A stretch of 64,000 nt of DNA from an uncultured Bacilli bacterium (GCA_934132915.1 CAKPAK010000001.1:1-64000), one strand, 5' to 3'; shown: positions 17,853 through 26,981, counted from the stretch's first letter. Made by a program: numbers and translations. Notes: generated from the sequence alone by a model not told the origin.

Positions 17853-18535
17853 TTTTCTAGCACCTCGAATTTATAGCCAATATTTCTAATACTTTTAATG
17901 TTAATTTTAGATTCTAGTAATTTTAATTTTTTACGAAGAAAAGAAATGTATGCTTCTAATGTATTCATATCACTTTCTGAGTCGTAACCCCATATTTTAA
18001 TAAATATTTGTTCTTTTTCTAATACTTGATTTTTGTGACGCATAAATAATTCTAATAATTGGAATTCTTTTCCTATTACATTGATACTTTCATTTGTTTT
18101 TAAACTGCTTAATTCCATTTTAGAGATATCTAATGTAATATCTCCTACTTCTAATTTGTTTGAATTTTCTAGATTAGTTTTTTTTCTTAATTGTAAATTT
18201 ACTCTAGCTAATAATTCTTCCATATAAAAAGGTTTGGTTAAGTAATCATCAGCTCCATAGTTAAAACCTTGCATTTTATCATCGATATTTGCTTTTGCAG
18301 TTAGCATTATTACTTTGGTATCAATTTTTTCTATTCTTATTTTTTTTAAAATTTCAAAGCCATTTACATGAGGTAACATAACATCTAGAATAATTAAATC
18401 ATAAATTCCAGATAATGCATTATTTAGTCCTTCTTCTCCATCAGTATTTATTTCAACAAAATATTTTTCTTCTTTTAAAACACTTGAAAGGGCATCTGCT
18501 AAGTTATATTCATCTTCAATAATTAATATTTTCAT
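17849..18535 (-). CDS. OmpR/PhoB-type response regulator
   Basis: 228 aa. Receiver domain at residues 1-~118 with the acidic pair ED near residue 8, phosphoacceptor Asp in DVMLPH (~51) and Lys in TKPF (~101); winged-helix DNA-binding domain at ~130-228 (ends 'KLKLLESKINIKSIRNIGYKF'). The ATG at 18535 is preferred: AAAGGTG lies 7 nt before it and overlaps a competing GTG three codons upstream. Two promoters in this window carry matched 11-bp direct repeats (its own and that of the ABC operon), so it probably activates itself and the exporter. Confidence 0.93.
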   Translation of the reverse strand: MKILIIEDEYNLADALSSVLKEEKYFVEINTDGEEGLNNALSGIYDLIILDVMLPHVNGFEILKKIRIEKIDTKVIMLTAKANIDDKMQGFNYGADDYLTKPFYMEELLARVNLQLRKKTNLENSNKLEVGDITLDISKMELSSLKTNESINVIGKEFQLLELFMRHKNQVLEKEQIFIKIWGYDSESDMNTLEAYISFLRKKLKLLESKINIKSIRNIGYKFEVLEK

Positions 18536-18552
18536 CTTTATCACCTTTGCTT

Positions 18553-18585
18553 AATATAAATCAGTATTCTTAAATTAATCTTAAA
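18553..18585 (-). promoter_or_regulatory. Response-regulator promoter with direct repeats
   Basis: Minus strand: TTTAAGATT (18577-18585), 2 nt, TTTAAGAAT (18566-18574), 7 nt, TATATT (-10, 18553-18558). Spacing is identical to the ABC-operon promoter at 15546-15578, which points to binding of the same regulator and positive autoregulation. Confidence 0.7.
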
Positions 18586-18605
18586 AGAATAATTGATAAA
18601 ATTAT

Positions 18606-18636
18606 AACAAAAAAGAAGATTTTTTTCATCTTCTTC
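18606..18636 (-). terminator. Rho-independent terminator
   Basis: Minus strand AGAAGAT (18628-18634), 7-nt A-rich loop, ATCTTCT (18614-18620), then T-run. It follows the stop codon of the 238-aa gene and insulates the response-regulator promoter. Confidence 0.8.
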
Positions 18637-18663
18637 AATTAAAAATACTGAAAAATTATCTTT

Positions 18664-19380
18664 CTATATTAATTTAAACTCTTTTAAATAAAAGTTGCTT
18701 CCTTTACTAGAAAAAGTAATAATACCACTATCATTCTTTCTAGATAATAACTCCTGCATCCTATCACTATATTCTATAGTAACATAAGCCTTATTACTTT
18801 CTAATTTATCTATCAAAATAGTAGCACTAACTCCGTTCATCCCACTTAATTTACTATCGTAATAAAGATAATCAAGCGATAAATCATAGCGATTATTAGC
18901 AGCACTTACTTTTCTCTTCGATAAATCAAAATCCTCCCCAAAGATTTCTTGATAAGTACTTTGAAATCCATCTTTTTTATAATAAAGAAGAACACCATCA
19001 TCCGTAGCATTTAATGTATCATCTCTTTCATGATTAAATCCATTTACAATAATAAACTGTTTTTGATTTGTATTCATCAAATAATCTAAAGCAAAATACT
19101 GCCTACTTTCTATATCCTCTAACAAATTTTTATCTTTAACCAGTTCATAACTTCCATTTTTAATCTCATTATTTACCATCGTATAAACAAGTAATGAACT
19201 AAAATCTTTCTCATACTTACGAATATCACTTTCTTCTAATTTCCTAGATACTTCCTCTTTCTTCTCATCATCACGTCCATCTTTAGGATATTTTGCAACT
19301 TCTAACAAAAAAATTGTACTTCCCAATAAAATAATTAAACATAAAACCAAAATAAATAAACCATTATTCTTTTTTTTCAT
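18664..19380 (-). CDS. Membrane-anchored extracytoplasmic protein, unknown
   Basis: 238 aa. An N-terminal TM helix (residues ~7-28: LFILVLCLIILLGSTIFLLEV) without a clear cleavage site, then a charged linker and an extracellular domain of ~190 aa with mixed helix and strand; the C-terminal part (GIITFSSKGSNFYLKEFKLI) ends in beta strands. GAGGAGTGAG precedes the ATG. It is encoded just upstream of the two-component system on the same strand but has its own terminator. An imperfect TTTTAG-type direct repeat lies ~150 bp upstream (see findings), so it might belong to the same regulon. Family not recognised. Confidence 0.65.
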   Translation of the reverse strand: MKKKNNGLFILVLCLIILLGSTIFLLEVAKYPKDGRDDEKKEEVSRKLEESDIRKYEKDFSSLLVYTMVNNEIKNGSYELVKDKNLLEDIESRQYFALDYLMNTNQKQFIIVNGFNHERDDTLNATDDGVLLYYKKDGFQSTYQEIFGEDFDLSKRKVSAANNRYDLSLDYLYYDSKLSGMNGVSATILIDKLESNKAYVTIEYSDRMQELLSRKNDSGIITFSSKGSNFYLKEFKLI

Positions 19381-19790
19381 TTTCTCACTCCTCGACTTTC
19401 TTAAATTTTTAACATCTAATATTCTTTTTCATCATCCCCTCTAAATTAACATTATTATAGCAAAATATTTATCTACTTTCTAGATATTTTTTAAATTCTC
19501 TTCTGATTTTAAAATAAAGAGAAGCACTTTTAAAATGATTCTAAAATGAAAACCATTCATAAACAAAAGAGTCCCAAATTAAAACAACTCCTTCACTTAC
19601 TAAAATAATATATGCATAACTAGTATCTAAGTCATTAAGAAGTTGTATTTAACTTGTATAATAAAAAAACATCCACTATCCTAGTTGTCATCAAAAATGT
19701 ATCCAACTCACATATTTTTGATAAAAAATACTTACTAAAAAATATCTTTAAAATAAGATAAAATCTAATAAGTATTTTAATAAAATAAAA
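19381..19790. other. Intergenic region with promoter-like and repeat sequences
   Basis: About 410 bp without a gene. It contains a TATAAT box for the 238-aa gene (minus strand, about 19452-19460), a weak TTTTAG-type 11-bp repeat at ~19525-19550, and the two arms of a dispersed inverted repeat (AAAAATACTTA at 19724-19734, TAAGTATTTT at 19769-19778). Confidence 0.5.
19724..19780. repeat. Dispersed intergenic inverted repeat, copy 1
   Basis: Arms AAAAATACTTA and TAAGTATTTT separated by 34 nt. The same arms with a different 33-nt interior occur at 56971-57030, and one-piece versions occur at 3034-3050 and 6115-6135. Only intergenic positions are affected. Nature unknown. Confidence 0.55.
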
Positions 19791-19831
19791 GAAAAACTGA
19801 TACTTCATTCCAAAGAATATCAGTTTTTTTA
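19791..19831 (-). terminator. Rho-independent terminator after nitroreductase gene
   Basis: AAAAACTGATA and TATCAGTTTTTTT form a long stem with a ~14-nt loop directly beyond the stop codon at 19832. A-tract and T-tract flank it, so it can act on both strands. Confidence 0.85.
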
Positions 19832-20338
19832 TTAAACATACTCTACCATCTCAGAAATTGGATTTCTCACTTCATGCATTGGATTAACCGGACAATCACT
19901 TGCTCGATAACCCAACATCAACAAACATATTGGTTCTAAAGGATCTTTTAAATTAAATTCTTTCTTTAAAATATTTCTATCAAACATCTCTACCCAAACA
20001 TTATCCACTCCCAAATTTGTTGCCTCTAGCATCATATGCGTAGCAACAATTACCGCATCCATTTCATACGTTGAATGCCCATCTTTTTGAAAAGCCACAC
20101 TCTTATCACTACAAACCAGCAATACCAAAGGAGCATGATAACGACAAGGACTAGCTTTATCTACCTTCAACAATCCATTTTCACTTGCAATAACAAACAC
20201 TTTCTGCGGCTGCATATTTTTAGCCGTCGGAGCCAATCTTCCCGCTTCTAAAATTTTTTCAACTTTTTCCCTCTCTACAAAAGTATCTTCAAACTTTCTT
20301 GTCGCCGTCCTACAACGAATCACTTCTTCAAAAAGCAT
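19832..20338 (-). CDS. Nitroreductase-family FMN oxidoreductase
   Basis: 168-aa small nitroreductase. The N-terminal FMN phosphate-binding stretch 'RCRTATRKFEDTFVEREKVEKILEAGRLAPTAKNMQP' matches the family (normally R-R-S-x-R-x-F ... APS..N.QP); the C-terminal 'EPICLLMLGYRASD' corresponds to the usual G-Y segment. It is at the short end of the family (~165-200 aa) and should work as a dimer with NAD(P)H to reduce nitro, quinone or related compounds; real substrate unknown. The ATG at 20338 is chosen because AAAGGA lies 9 nt upstream; an ATG two codons earlier is possible. It is monocistronic with its own terminator. Confidence 0.88.
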   Translation of the reverse strand: MLFEEVIRCRTATRKFEDTFVEREKVEKILEAGRLAPTAKNMQPQKVFVIASENGLLKVDKASPCRYHAPLVLLVCSDKSVAFQKDGHSTYEMDAVIVATHMMLEATNLGVDNVWVEMFDRNILKKEFNLKDPLEPICLLMLGYRASDCPVNPMHEVRNPISEMVEYV

Positions 20339-20417
20339 AAACATCAATCCTTTCTTACCATCATAAAAATTAAAAGAAAAAGCAATAAATCTAACTAATC
20401 AATTGCTTTTAAATCAC

Positions 20418-21080
20418 TCACGAGCGAATCTCTACCCCACCAAAAATACACAAAGCACGAATATAAATTGTTTTTTTCGCGTCATGAGGATTTGACCTTT
20501 TTTGTGATATCCCACCAAAAATTGGAGTAGCCGCAACCTTAACCTCTACATCATCTGGAACAAAAATCACTGTTCCTCCAAAAATAGAACGTACCTCAAT
20601 CACACTTTGATCAACAATCTTCGCCTCTTTTAAATGACATTGAATTCCCCCAAAAAGAGAAGTCAACTGACATCCTTTAAATTCTTCATGAGCAAAATCC
20701 AAATTTTGTCCCGCAAAAACGGCAACATACTCATTATCTTGAGACTTATTGATCACCACCTTCTCTTTAAAAGAAGTATTTTTAAAAATACAAGAAATTC
20801 CTACCATAATCAAAATAATGGGAACTATCAACTTCCAAATCAAAACAAAATCAATAATATCATTACATCCCAAAAGTAGTAAAACCCCAATCAACAAGCC
20901 AATCAAATTCCAAAGCTTATCTTGACTTCCTAAAAGTCCAATAAAACAAGGAACAATAATAAATAGCGTCCACCATCCCGCAAAGAAAATATCAATATAA
21001 AAAATACCTAAAGCATTAATTCCCAAAATAATTCCTAAACTAATCAACACAAGGCCCCATAAAATATTTCCCAATTTCAT
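20418..21080 (-). CDS. LiaF-like membrane protein
   Basis: 220 aa. Four TM helices in residues ~5-105 (LiaI/LiaF-like TM region: 'LWGLVLISLGIILGINALGI'), then a soluble domain with the repeated FGG signature: 'LTSLFGGIQCHL', 'RSIFGGTVIFVPDDVEVKV', 'TPIFGGISQKR', 'LCIFGGVEIR'. This is the cell-wall-active-antibiotic-response (LiaF C-terminal) beta-solenoid fold. In B. subtilis LiaF keeps the LiaRS system off; here no LiaRS pair is adjacent, so it is a solitary family member whose partner is unknown. GAGGAGAGATG precedes the ATG. Confidence 0.85.
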   Translation of the reverse strand: MKLGNILWGLVLISLGIILGINALGIFYIDIFFAGWWTLFIIVPCFIGLLGSQDKLWNLIGLLIGVLLLLGCNDIIDFVLIWKLIVPIILIMVGISCIFKNTSFKEKVVINKSQDNEYVAVFAGQNLDFAHEEFKGCQLTSLFGGIQCHLKEAKIVDQSVIEVRSIFGGTVIFVPDDVEVKVAATPIFGGISQKRSNPHDAKKTIYIRALCIFGGVEIRS

Positions 21081-21161
21081 TTTTCATCTCTCCTCACTAA
21101 ACAAAGTATATCATAAACAAAATAAAAATACTACGAGCAAAAAAGAAAAAAATTCCAGGAA

Positions 21162-23045
21162 TTATTTTCTGACTTCTTCCATTAATTTTTCCCATTCTCC
21201 CATCTTTTCTTCTAATTTTTTCTGCTTCTCCTCCAACTGATATTGAATCTCTTCCATTTTTTTCTTATTCAGGTAATTTTCTTCCCGAAAAGATTCTTCC
21301 TGCAAAAATTGAATCTCCTTTTCTAATCGATCAATTCCGCGTTCCATTTTTTGCAACAATTTATCTTTTGAAATCATATCTTTACCTTTTTTCTTCTTTA
21401 CAAACACCATTGGTGTATCAACAACTCCTGAAGTATTTTCCACACTTAAACTTTTTTTCTCTAAATATTCAGAATAACCATACGGATAAATTTTTGATCT
21501 CCCATCCCCTAACACTAACACCTGACGACATACCAAATTAATCAAATATCGATCATGACTAACCAACAAAAGTGTCCCAGAATACTGACATAAAATTTTT
21601 TCGATCGTCTCTCGACTAGAAATATCCAAATGATTAGTAGGCTCATCCAAAATTAAAACATTAGGTCGAGTCGCAAAAATTTTACACAAACTAAGACGAA
21701 CTTTTTCTCCACCAGACAAATCACGAACGATTTTAAAAACATCATCCCCTGAAAAAGAAAAAGCCCCAAGTAAAGAACGAATAGAACTAGACGACATCAA
21801 AGGAAAAGATGAATTAACTTCCTCATAAACAGTATGCGCCAATCCTAAATGATCAAAATTTTGAGAAAAATAACCAATTCGAACTTTTTCTCCAAATCGA
21901 AATTTTCCCTTCAAAGGAGGAATTTCCCCCATCAAGGTTTTTAAGAATGTCGATTTCCCCGTACCATTTGCCCCAATAATTCCCAGTTTATCTCCTCTCA
22001 TCAACTGAAAATCAAAAGAACATAATTCTCTATCATAACCAACACTTAAATTTTTCACCTTTAAAACATCTTGATAACTCTTTTCCCCCGTTAAAAGTTG
22101 AAGAGAAAAGGTCTTTTCTTCCGACCGTTTTGGTTTATCCAATTTCAACATTCGCTCAATCTGCTTCAATTTAGACAAAGCCATTTTCGCCTTCGTTGGT
22201 TTATAACGAAATCGATCAGCAATCGCCTGAAGCCTAGCAATTTCTTTCTGTTGTCTCTCATAGTCACGCAATTCTTTTTCATAATTCTCCTGTTTTTGTT
22301 GAAGAAAAGAAGAATAATTTCCCGAATATCGTTTAAATGTCCCATAAGAAATTTCATAAATAGTAAGACAAACCCGATCCAAAAACATTCGATCATGAGA
22401 AACCACAATAAAAGCCCTTCCATAGCCCCTCAAATACTCTTCCAGCCACTCAATTCCTTCCATATCCAAGTGATTGGTTGGTTCATCTAAAAGAAGCAAA
22501 TCCGGTTTAGAAAGTAACAATCTCAACAAAGAAAGCTTCGTCAACTGCCCTCCCGAAAATGCTTTCAAACATTTCTCCTTATCTTCTTCATGAAATCCAA
22601 ATTTCAAAAGCGCATTTTCATATTCCTTTTGATACGAGTACCCACCTAAATTACGATACTGATCCAAAAGACTTTGATACTTATTCCACACCTCTTCTTG
22701 ATACTCTCCGGTAAGTTTTTGTTCACACTTAGAAATCTGCCGCTCAAGAGAAAGAATCTCTGGATAAGCATCTCGAATATAATCAATCATCAAAATCGAA
22801 GATAAATGAGAAATATCCTGTTCAACATAACCAATCTTAAAATCAGAAGAACACTCGACAACAACCTTATCGTAACCATCTGAAAAAGAATACTCTCCAA
22901 TCATCGTTTTCAAAAAAGTTGTTTTTCCACTCCCATTTCGCCCAACTAATCCAATCTTATCTTTATCTTTACAACAAAAATCAACATTTTCTAAAATAAC
23001 ATCACCCGAAAGAGAAACACTACCATTTTTCACTCGATAAAACAT
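21162..23045 (-). CDS. ABC-F family ATPase
   Basis: 627-aa soluble protein with two ABC domains and no membrane segment. First domain: Walker A GRNGSGKTTF (~40), signature FSGGQLTKLSL, Walker B LLLLDEPTNHLD. Linker (P-site tRNA interaction motif region) ~235-310. Second domain: GANGTGKSTF, LSGGEKVRLSL, VLILDEPTNHLD. A C-terminal coiled coil of ~80 residues (KEIQFLQEESFREENYLNKKKMEE) is like YdiF/Uup-type members. ABC-F proteins act on the ribosome, either as translation factors or as antibiotic protection proteins; which is not decidable here. The ATG at 23045 is used because GGGTGA lies 8 nt upstream; the longer frame has no ribosome site. Confidence 0.92.
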   Translation of the reverse strand: MFYRVKNGSVSLSGDVILENVDFCCKDKDKIGLVGRNGSGKTTFLKTMIGEYSFSDGYDKVVVECSSDFKIGYVEQDISHLSSILMIDYIRDAYPEILSLERQISKCEQKLTGEYQEEVWNKYQSLLDQYRNLGGYSYQKEYENALLKFGFHEEDKEKCLKAFSGGQLTKLSLLRLLLSKPDLLLLDEPTNHLDMEGIEWLEEYLRGYGRAFIVVSHDRMFLDRVCLTIYEISYGTFKRYSGNYSSFLQQKQENYEKELRDYERQQKEIARLQAIADRFRYKPTKAKMALSKLKQIERMLKLDKPKRSEEKTFSLQLLTGEKSYQDVLKVKNLSVGYDRELCSFDFQLMRGDKLGIIGANGTGKSTFLKTLMGEIPPLKGKFRFGEKVRIGYFSQNFDHLGLAHTVYEEVNSSFPLMSSSSIRSLLGAFSFSGDDVFKIVRDLSGGEKVRLSLCKIFATRPNVLILDEPTNHLDISSRETIEKILCQYSGTLLLVSHDRYLINLVCRQVLVLGDGRSKIYPYGYSEYLEKKSLSVENTSGVVDTPMVFVKKKKGKDMISKDKLLQKMERGIDRLEKEIQFLQEESFREENYLNKKKMEEIQYQLEEKQKKLEEKMGEWEKLMEEVRK

Positions 23046-23464
23046 CGCTTTATCACCCACCATATCTCTTTTCATTATATCACAAAAAGCCTTCACCAAT
23101 AAAAGAAAACAAGAATACGTCGCCTCCAAAATTTAAAGGACTAAATCAATTCTTTAAAATTCAACAGACCACAAAAAAATTTCATCTAAAGAGGAATTAT
23201 ATTTTATTTTTCTTAATCTTATTCCAAAAGAGAATGAAAACGAAACTATACTAAAAAATTTAAACAAATCTTAACTCACTTTATAACAATTTTTTGCTAA
23301 ATCCATCAAATTCCAAAGAACCATAAAAAATCACATCCAAACTTTAGATGTGATTTTCAACATTTTTATCCTCCACTAAACCAACAGAAAAATTGAAAAT
23401 AAACAAGAAAATACCAATAACTTTTCTATTTATTCTAAAAAAGTACTGTTATAAAGGTAAAGAA
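23046..23464. other. Intergenic region upstream of ABC-F gene
   Basis: About 420 bp between the ABC-F start and the LCP stop. Contains the LCP terminator near 23325-23356 and otherwise A/T-rich sequence; no gene or RNA recognised. Confidence 0.5.
23325..23356 (-). terminator. Terminator downstream of LCP gene (CATC-loop family)
   Basis: Minus strand AATCACATC-TAAAGTTTG-GATGTGATT followed by six T. One of four terminators here that share the loop (see findings). Confidence 0.85.
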
Positions 23465-25438
23465 TTAATCTTCCCCTTCACTAGGATACTCCGCATGATC
23501 CCCATCATCATTCTTCAAATCAGAAGAATCTTCATCTTTATCATCCCGCAAATCTTCATCAGAATCATTCCGCTTATCCACCTCAGTAATCACAACTTTC
23601 TGATTTTCTCGAACAACATATCCCTGATAAACAATTTCATAAACAATCGTATAAGTTCCCGCTTTCAACTCATTCATATAAGAAATCAATTGCCCATACT
23701 GATTGAAAGTAGAACCATTTACTTTAAAACTTTCCCGAACTCCACTATTTTTACTCACATCAACTCCTTGATAAAGTAAAGTATAACCATAATAAGTAAA
23801 GTCATTAAATTTTCCATCCTTTTCAATCACCCGTTGATAGGCAACTTCACTTTTTCCTAACTTCAAAACCAACTTTTCCGTATTATCAGAAGAACTTTTG
23901 GTTTCCACAGAATCATCCTTTTTATCCACCACACTACTGTCCGATGTATCTTTTTTCGTAACACGATTAGCCTTCGAACTATCTGCCACAACCGTTTCTT
24001 TATCTAATTTTTCTCCTTCCAAAACTTTTTGAATCAACTGATGAGCATAGGAAACACTATCTTCTTCTGGCTCCATAACATAAGCTCGCGTAGATGGAGC
24101 AGAATAAGTATAATTTTTGGCATCACTTCCATTTAAACTATTCGTCACAATATTCCAATCATAATTTTTGGATAACTGTAATTTAATTAAAGAAGTTAAA
24201 CGTGACATTTTCATATTCGTAACAAAACTATTCTGAAGAGAATCCAACAATTTACTATATTTTACAATAATTTCCTTACTCGTACATTTCTCAAATATCG
24301 CCCGCAATAAAGCTTGCTGATCTAAAACTCTCTGTCGATCTCCCGTCGCAAAAGCCTTTCGCTCTCTAGCAAACGATAAAGCCTCCTCTCCATTAACCGC
24401 ATTATATCCTTTCGTATAATGATAATTATCAATAGAAGTAAACGTATAATCAGAATAAACATTCACTCCTCCAATCGCATTAACGATATCTACAACACTA
24501 CTAAAATTAACCTTTACATAGTAATTAATCTTAATATCCAACAGATCCTCAATCGTTTGAATAGACATATCAATCCCATACAATCCAGCATGAGTCAGCT
24601 TATCCTTATATCCACTCTTCCCATGCAACTGAACGTAATAATCCCTCGGAATAGAAGTCATTAATATCTGCCTTGTCTCCGGATTAACCGTAACCACCAT
24701 ATTAACATCACTTCTTGACACACTAGAAATTTCTCCATAAGTATCAATTCCACTAATATAAATACTAAACGGGGTCTTTGTTACATTAATATCCCGGGAA
24801 ATATCATTCGTTTGCTGAACAATCACAAAAGAATAAATGGTTCGAACAAGCGACTTAAACCCCTGTCCATCAGCAACAACATTCTCATTTAAAATCTCCA
24901 AATAAGAATTTTCAATCAAAATAGAATCCACCGTTCCATCCAACAAAGCTTGCGCTAACTTCTCCGTATCCTCATACCCCACTTTAGATAACTCTTCCTT
25001 TCGCATCACCTTATTCAAAGCTTTGCTAACTTCTTCACTTCCACTATCGTAATAGCCAAGTTTCTTTCCTGAAATATCTTTAAGACGATGGTAAGAACTC
25101 TCTTTCATTACCACAACAGAATAATTATATGTCTTATAATTTAAATTCAAACGACTAAGAAGTCCCGTCGTCTTACCAAGATAAAAATCAACAAGACCCA
25201 AAATCAAAATCAACAAAATCAGAAAAAAACGAGAAATACCTTTCCGCTTTCCCCAAAACACCATTTTGAAAAAAAGTAAATTCACAGCAATAAGGAAAAA
25301 TATCACCAAAAATAAATAAAAATTACTAAGAACATTCAAAAAAAGTAAATTACCCATCAAAAAAAGTGATGCAACCAAAAGAAATAAAAATAAAATTTTA
25401 TCAATAAACCATACTTTTTTCTTCTTATTTGCTCTCAT
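23465..25438 (-). CDS. LCP-family (LytR-CpsA-Psr) wall-polymer ligase with extra domains
   Basis: 657-aa membrane protein. Three TM helices lie in residues ~8-85; residues ~105-185 resemble a type-3 solute-binding fold ('YNYSVVVMKESSYHRLKDIS', 'GKKLGYYDSGSEEVSKAL', 'ALLDGTVDSILIENSYLEIL'); the LCP catalytic domain is ~225-420 ('SRSDVNMVVTVNPETRQIL', 'SIPRDYYVQL', Arg-rich SFARERKAFATGDRQRV). A Ser/Asp-rich linker, an Ig-like domain (~522-616) and an acidic Asp/Glu tail follow. LCP enzymes transfer teichoic acids or capsule from undecaprenyl carriers to peptidoglycan. The start at 25438 has GAGGTGAGG upstream, which removes 28 hydrophobic residues from the longer frame. Confidence 0.9.
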   Translation of the reverse strand: MRANKKKKVWFIDKILFLFLLVASLFLMGNLLFLNVLSNFYLFLVIFFLIAVNLLFFKMVFWGKRKGISRFFLILLILILGLVDFYLGKTTGLLSRLNLNYKTYNYSVVVMKESSYHRLKDISGKKLGYYDSGSEEVSKALNKVMRKEELSKVGYEDTEKLAQALLDGTVDSILIENSYLEILNENVVADGQGFKSLVRTIYSFVIVQQTNDISRDINVTKTPFSIYISGIDTYGEISSVSRSDVNMVVTVNPETRQILMTSIPRDYYVQLHGKSGYKDKLTHAGLYGIDMSIQTIEDLLDIKINYYVKVNFSSVVDIVNAIGGVNVYSDYTFTSIDNYHYTKGYNAVNGEEALSFARERKAFATGDRQRVLDQQALLRAIFEKCTSKEIIVKYSKLLDSLQNSFVTNMKMSRLTSLIKLQLSKNYDWNIVTNSLNGSDAKNYTYSAPSTRAYVMEPEEDSVSYAHQLIQKVLEGEKLDKETVVADSSKANRVTKKDTSDSSVVDKKDDSVETKSSSDNTEKLVLKLGKSEVAYQRVIEKDGKFNDFTYYGYTLLYQGVDVSKNSGVRESFKVNGSTFNQYGQLISYMNELKAGTYTIVYEIVYQGYVVRENQKVVITEVDKRNDSDEDLRDDKDEDSSDLKNDDGDHAEYPSEGED

Positions 25439-25544
25439 TATCCTCACCTCTTCCACCCAATAATCGTAACACGACTTTTTCAATAAGTCCACAAATACCA
25501 CACCATTAAACAAAATATACAAACAAATGTAAAGTACACAACCC

Positions 25545-25865
25545 TCACTTCACAAAACGCTCTAAAACGCGAAACCCATCTTTTAAAAAAGTCTTTAAAT
25601 ACTGATTCATCTTTAAACTAATTGTACTAGTTGTTTTCGTCAACGAATTAGAATAATCTACATTCGTCTGGGAAAGATAATCCTCTAAATCAATCTTATT
25701 CCCCTCCTCGATATCTTTTTCAAATTTTTGTATTTCTTTCTCTGTAAGAGTCTTTTTCTGTTGCAAATGATACTCATAATATCCCGTTTTTTCAAGCAAA
25801 TAAGCACTAAAAAAAGCAAAAAGCAAACTCAACATCACCACTTTCAACAAAAACCGATTGTGCAC
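25545..25865 (-). CDS. Small membrane protein after spoIIP, YqxA-like position
   Basis: 106 aa with one N-terminal TM helix (FLLKVVMLSLLFAFFSAYLL) and an extracytoplasmic helical part. GTG start at 25865, 2 nt after the spoIIP stop; the ribosome site GGGGGAGA lies inside the spoIIP end, so the genes are co-translated. In Bacillus the gene after spoIIP is yqxA (DUF3679), also a ~110-aa one-TM protein of unknown function; position and topology agree, sequence identity cannot be judged by eye. Function unknown. Confidence 0.7.
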   Translation of the reverse strand: MHNRFLLKVVMLSLLFAFFSAYLLEKTGYYEYHLQQKKTLTEKEIQKFEKDIEEGNKIDLEDYLSQTNVDYSNSLTKTTSTISLKMNQYLKTFLKDGFRVLERFVK

Positions 25866-25867
25866 CC

Positions 25868-26899
25868 CTATCTCTCCCCCTTTACATAACGGGCCAAAAC
25901 ATCCGCCATAGCAGAAACCGTATGATAGACTTCTTCAATATCATTATCAACCCCACCAACTTCAAATAACAAAGTATTTACACTCACATCTTGATTATAA
26001 ACCCCATTTACCTTCAAACCAGTCTTCAACATAATCCCTCGTGATAAACCAGGATAATACTGATCAAACATTTGATTCATCGACAAAGCAACTCGATAAT
26101 TCTCTTCCCATCCCGAATAATCTTGACCAACAACAAAAAGAATCTTTGCATAATTCTTATCTCCAATTTGAGTCGTCGTATACTTCTTATCTACACTATC
26201 CCGATGCAAATCAATAAAATATTTCAAACTCGTATATTGCTTCTTCTTTTCTAAAAGAGAAATTCTAGATACATCATAAGACCTTGAATAATTCCACCCC
26301 TTACTTGCCAAAACATCACTCATATTCGTCTCCTCAACCAAAGAAGAAATTCCAAGCTTACTCAAATTTTCTCGCAAAACATAACTTGCCATCATCACAT
26401 TAGGAGTAATCCCATAAATATCTAAATTATGATTAGCATAGTTCTCTAACTGATGAGAATTATAAAGATAAATAATTGGTGAAGATTGTGTACTAGGATT
26501 AGGATCCTCTATATAATCACTAACCCCCTTAAGTTCCTCCATATTACTATAATCATCATTATATTCAAGCTGTATCTTCTTTTTCTCCTCACTTCCCCCA
26601 ACATACCGCAAAATACTACTATTCAAAATCGTCTTAGGATTCCGAAAATCAATTTGAAACAAAAACTTCATTGTAGCATTCACTAAATTAGTTGTCTGAT
26701 ACCGAGACAAAATATTCGCATTCCCCGTCGATACCAACAAATTAATAAATTCTTCATTTGAAACTCTCCGTTGTCGTCGAACCGAATAATAAAACGTAGC
26801 AGAAAATCCAATATAAATGAAAAAAAGAAAAATAAACACTTTCATCCGCCAAAATCTGCGTCGCCGTTTAGGATTCTTTAAAGTCATATGCCGCCCCAT
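25868..26899 (-). CDS. spoIIP: Stage II sporulation protein P (SpoIIP)-family amidase/endopeptidase
   Basis: 343 aa. After a basic N-terminus (KNPKRRRRFWRMK) there is one TM helix at ~18-38; the extracytoplasmic catalytic domain has the SpoIIP zinc motifs 'IIYLYNSHQLENY' (His), 'GISSLVEETNMSDVL' (Glu), 'YFIDLHRDS' (His) and 'NTLLFEVGGVDN' (Glu). SpoIIP cleaves peptidoglycan stem peptides and cross-links during engulfment, working with SpoIID and SpoIIM. Its presence means the organism either forms spores or keeps a remnant of that pathway; no other engulfment gene is in this window. The start at 26899 has GGGTGATG upstream. Confidence 0.88.
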   Translation of the reverse strand: MGRHMTLKNPKRRRRFWRMKVFIFLFFIYIGFSATFYYSVRRQRRVSNEEFINLLVSTGNANILSRYQTTNLVNATMKFLFQIDFRNPKTILNSSILRYVGGSEEKKKIQLEYNDDYSNMEELKGVSDYIEDPNPSTQSSPIIYLYNSHQLENYANHNLDIYGITPNVMMASYVLRENLSKLGISSLVEETNMSDVLASKGWNYSRSYDVSRISLLEKKKQYTSLKYFIDLHRDSVDKKYTTTQIGDKNYAKILFVVGQDYSGWEENYRVALSMNQMFDQYYPGLSRGIMLKTGLKVNGVYNQDVSVNTLLFEVGGVDNDIEEVYHTVSAMADVLARYVKGER

Positions 26900-26981
26900 A
26901 TCATCACCCACTAATAATATATAAACAAAAAGTCCCAAATATTGTCGAGTTAAGAAAAATACTTCAAAAAAAAATCACCCA

